Below are positions 61,796 to 64,000 of a stretch of 64,000 nucleotides of DNA, one piece after another. The position numbers were made by a program, and so were the translations under genes. A model generated the notes under the pieces. That model had not been told where the DNA came from and made no database searches. It saw only the letters and a list, made by a program, of their open reading frames with translations. This DNA comes from Diphasiastrum complanatum (taxonomy: Eukaryota; Streptophyta; Lycopodiopsida; Lycopodiales; Lycopodiaceae): contig CM055113.1 of NCBI GenBank assembly GCA_029204225.1, forward strand, positions 14,535,471 to 14,599,470, in the 5' to 3' direction. The stretch's first letter is position 1, and every line of letters starts with the position of its first letter.

Positions 61796-62580
61796 AATGA
61801 CCTCGCCAAGCACGTCGTCGTGACAAAGGACTAAGGAAAAACTTATGCCACACGGATGGTGATTGTCGAGCCAAGTGGCTAAAACATTAAATCTAGCTTG
61901 GCAATGCCTCCAACATGTGGGGGCATGGGCCATCATGAGTGTGTAAAGGCCAAGTGCAAGAATTATAGACTAGATAGTGTTTGTGAGGATGAATATGGTA
62001 TGTAACATGGCCAAGTAGCGATGTGGAGAGGCCATCTATATCCATTGTCCTCCTAATGAACACTTTTGGTAGTCCATCACTAGAGGGCATTTCACATTTC
62101 AATTCAACCACTTTAGAGTCACATATTTCACATCTCATTCAAAAATATGTACATTTATGAGAAGTCCTTCCTATCACAAATTGGGGCCTAGTCACAATAG
62201 ATGGCAATGATACTTTTATATGCGCATTTATGAGAAGTCCTAGCTATCACATATATTAGGCCTGACATTTTTGGTAACCTCAAACAAGGCAATGGACATT
62301 GGGAAGCCACTACCACAAATAATCCTGGAATCAATGGACATTGGGAAGGCCACTACCGCAAATAATAGGGGACTTGAGCAGAGAATGGTGGAGGTCATGA
62401 GCATGGGCTCCTCGGAGACTAGATTATGAGTGATAATGGGCTCACCAATTGGATATTAAATCGCTGTAATGCCTTGTGCTCAGGTGTCCTTTGTATTTTG
62501 GGAAGGTGTCCTTTGTATTTTGGGACCACCTCCATGAGCATAATGTCCATCCAATTTTCTCTCTCCTAGGAATCTGTCAT
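61796..62580. other. Spacer with three small tandem duplications
   Basis: CATTTATGAGAAGTCCT recurs at 62151 and 62225. A 46-base unit with AATGGACATTGGGAAG and CCACTACC occurs twice at about 62290-62366. GGTGTCCTTTGTATTTTGGGA is doubled at about 62482-62524. A minus-strand 81-codon ORF (61893-62138) has no recognisable domain. Confidence 0.6.

Positions 62581-62587
<7 letters not shown>

Positions 62588-62656
<69 letters not shown>
62588..62656. repeat. (CT)n microsatellite
   Basis: About 70 bases of CT in a longer CT-rich tract (62580-62690). Confidence 0.97.
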
Positions 62657-62659
<3 letters not shown>

Positions 62660-62721
62660 GGAATTCAGTTTCTCTCTCCTCTCTCATTCATTTTGAAGAG
62701 AAAAAAGAAAAAAAAGGCATC

Positions 62722-64000
62722 AGCTTCCACACCAAGCACTACATTATTTCATGGATTTTTCCAATGCTGATATTTTTGCTCATCTACTCCTTTCATCCAA
62801 GAACGTAAGACTAGAATTATCACCATGATAATGGCAAGTGCGCCATTCAGAGAGACAACTTTACAGAAAAGATTGCAAGCATCCTCTGTGAACAATTCAC
62901 TTGCAAGCATTTGCTAAAACAAAAATAATGACAAAAATAATGAAAGGTGAAGAAAAATTTCTCCTTTCAAAGAACTTTAAAATGGGTATTAGCTAGCCTT
63001 ATAATGAAACATGCAATGTCACTAGAGTATGATCATTTAGATTATCATGTTTGGTTTTTAATAATGATCTAGTGTTGAGATTGGATAATGAGGTGAGATT
63101 GCATACATGTATGCCATGATAAGAATATGTGACTTTCATTTTGACATTGTTCGCAATCATAATATCATTTCATGTTATACAGGTTAGTCAATCTTAGGTA
63201 AATGGCTGATGTGGTATACATGCTTTTATATTTTTTGATCCTAGTTAGGCCAGTATACATTCTCAACCATGTCTTGAAACATTTGTGATATTGTTATAAC
63301 TTTATTCAGAATAGATCAACCAATTTGAAATTCTTTCATGACTCGATGTATTGGAATTCATGTTTGATCAATTTTAGTATTATTTTTTACATGTATAGGT
63401 GACGTTGATGATTTTTTTTAATCTAATCCATGATTTTCAATTTGTACCCATATAGTATCTTTTGCATCAAACATAGTTTACTTACAAAAATGGCATTTGC
63501 TGCATTATCAATTGCATCTTTGATATCTATTTGTTGGGTATAGTTCTACTACATTGCTTGTTTTCTGAAATTGTATAAAAATTTATTGTTTCCATCATTT
63601 ATGATGTTGCCAATGTTATTTCTAATATTGGTAATGTGGGACTACAAGCATAAATATGAATGTCAATTGCTTCTAAACATTACTTTATAGTTGTAACGAT
63701 GTCGTAAGCTTGTTCGATTGTATTGTTTTATATTTTTGTTTGCATAAAATAAGTGTGGTAAGGTCAACACAAGTATTGCATTTTTAAGAAAAATAAAAAA
63801 TTATAATGTTCTAAAATTTTGAATTCACTTAATTTAATAGTTATTTTTCACAATAACAATGATAATAACTAACGTTTATTTTTTTTTGACAAACTAAAAC
63901 TAAAATTTTAAAAATATCTTGCAACACAGTCTAAATTTTAAATTTTTGCAAAATGTAGTATCTTACAAATTATTATTTTTCTTCTATTTCAAGGTTCAAA
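62722..64000 (+). repeat. Segmental duplication, copy 2, runs off the window
   Basis: Near-identical to 46883-48540, starting in TCCACACCAAGCACT and continuing in register to the last base. About 400 bases present in the first copy are absent here. The left boundary falls just after a CT-rich and A-rich tract. Confidence 0.95.

Noticed and set aside
61893-62138. Minus-strand ORF of 81 codons rich in Cys and His
   Set aside because: The spacing of Cys and His fits no zinc-finger type, and the region is repeat-rich spacer.

Overview
The window looks like nuclear DNA from a land plant with a large, repeat-filled genome. The evidence is plant-type Ty1/copia and Ty3/gypsy retroelements with initiator-Met and Asp tRNA primer sites, two intact BAHD acyltransferase genes, the first exon of a plant-type carboxylesterase, AT-rich spacers and very long CT/GA/CA microsatellites. 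A seed-free vascular plant such as a fern would fit, but that is a weak guess from general character and not a diagnosis. No bacterial, organellar, CRISPR, rRNA or tRNA feature was recognised.

Layout. 0-5.6 kb: a minus-strand copia fossil running off the left edge, then the 5' part of a plus-strand copia fossil. 5.6-11.2 kb: AT-rich spacer, a 66-bp minisatellite, and an unusual GC-rich block packed with GGCGCC that is probably an old non-autonomous LTR element. 11.2-12.9 kb: the 3' end of a third, broken BAHD gene with its 3' flank. 12.9-15.6 kb: spacer with a long CT/CA microsatellite and direct repeats. 15.6-26.2 kb: nested and abutting copia fossils of two families, with an island of BAHD 3' flank between them and a 566-bp tandem triplication. 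26.2-29.2 kb: BAHD gene 1 (minus) with its 3' flank. 29.2-43 kb: spacer, a probable solo LTR, several copia fragments, a 470-bp tandem duplication and a dispersed repeat. 43.1-44.5 kb: BAHD gene 2 (plus). 44.5-50.9 kb: interrupted BAHD 3' flank, an unrecognised minus-strand exon cluster, and the first exon of a carboxylesterase-like gene (plus). 50.9-60.2 kb: a copia element lying in that gene's first intron, an unrecognised element-like ORF region, and a large minus-strand gypsy fossil. 60.2-64 kb: possible LINE 3' end, microsatellites, another copy of the dispersed repeat, and a second copy of the 46.9-48.5 kb segment that runs off the right edge.

How it fits together. The only convincingly intact host genes are the two BAHD acyltransferases. 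They are divergently oriented paralogues about 14 kb apart. A third 3' fragment and several copies of the shared 3' flank show that a chromosomal segment carrying the gene was duplicated several times and then cut up by retroelements. The carboxylesterase exon and the 49-50 kb exon cluster hint at other host genes whose remaining exons lie in or beyond the window. Retroelements are treated as fossils; all those described look broken or truncated.
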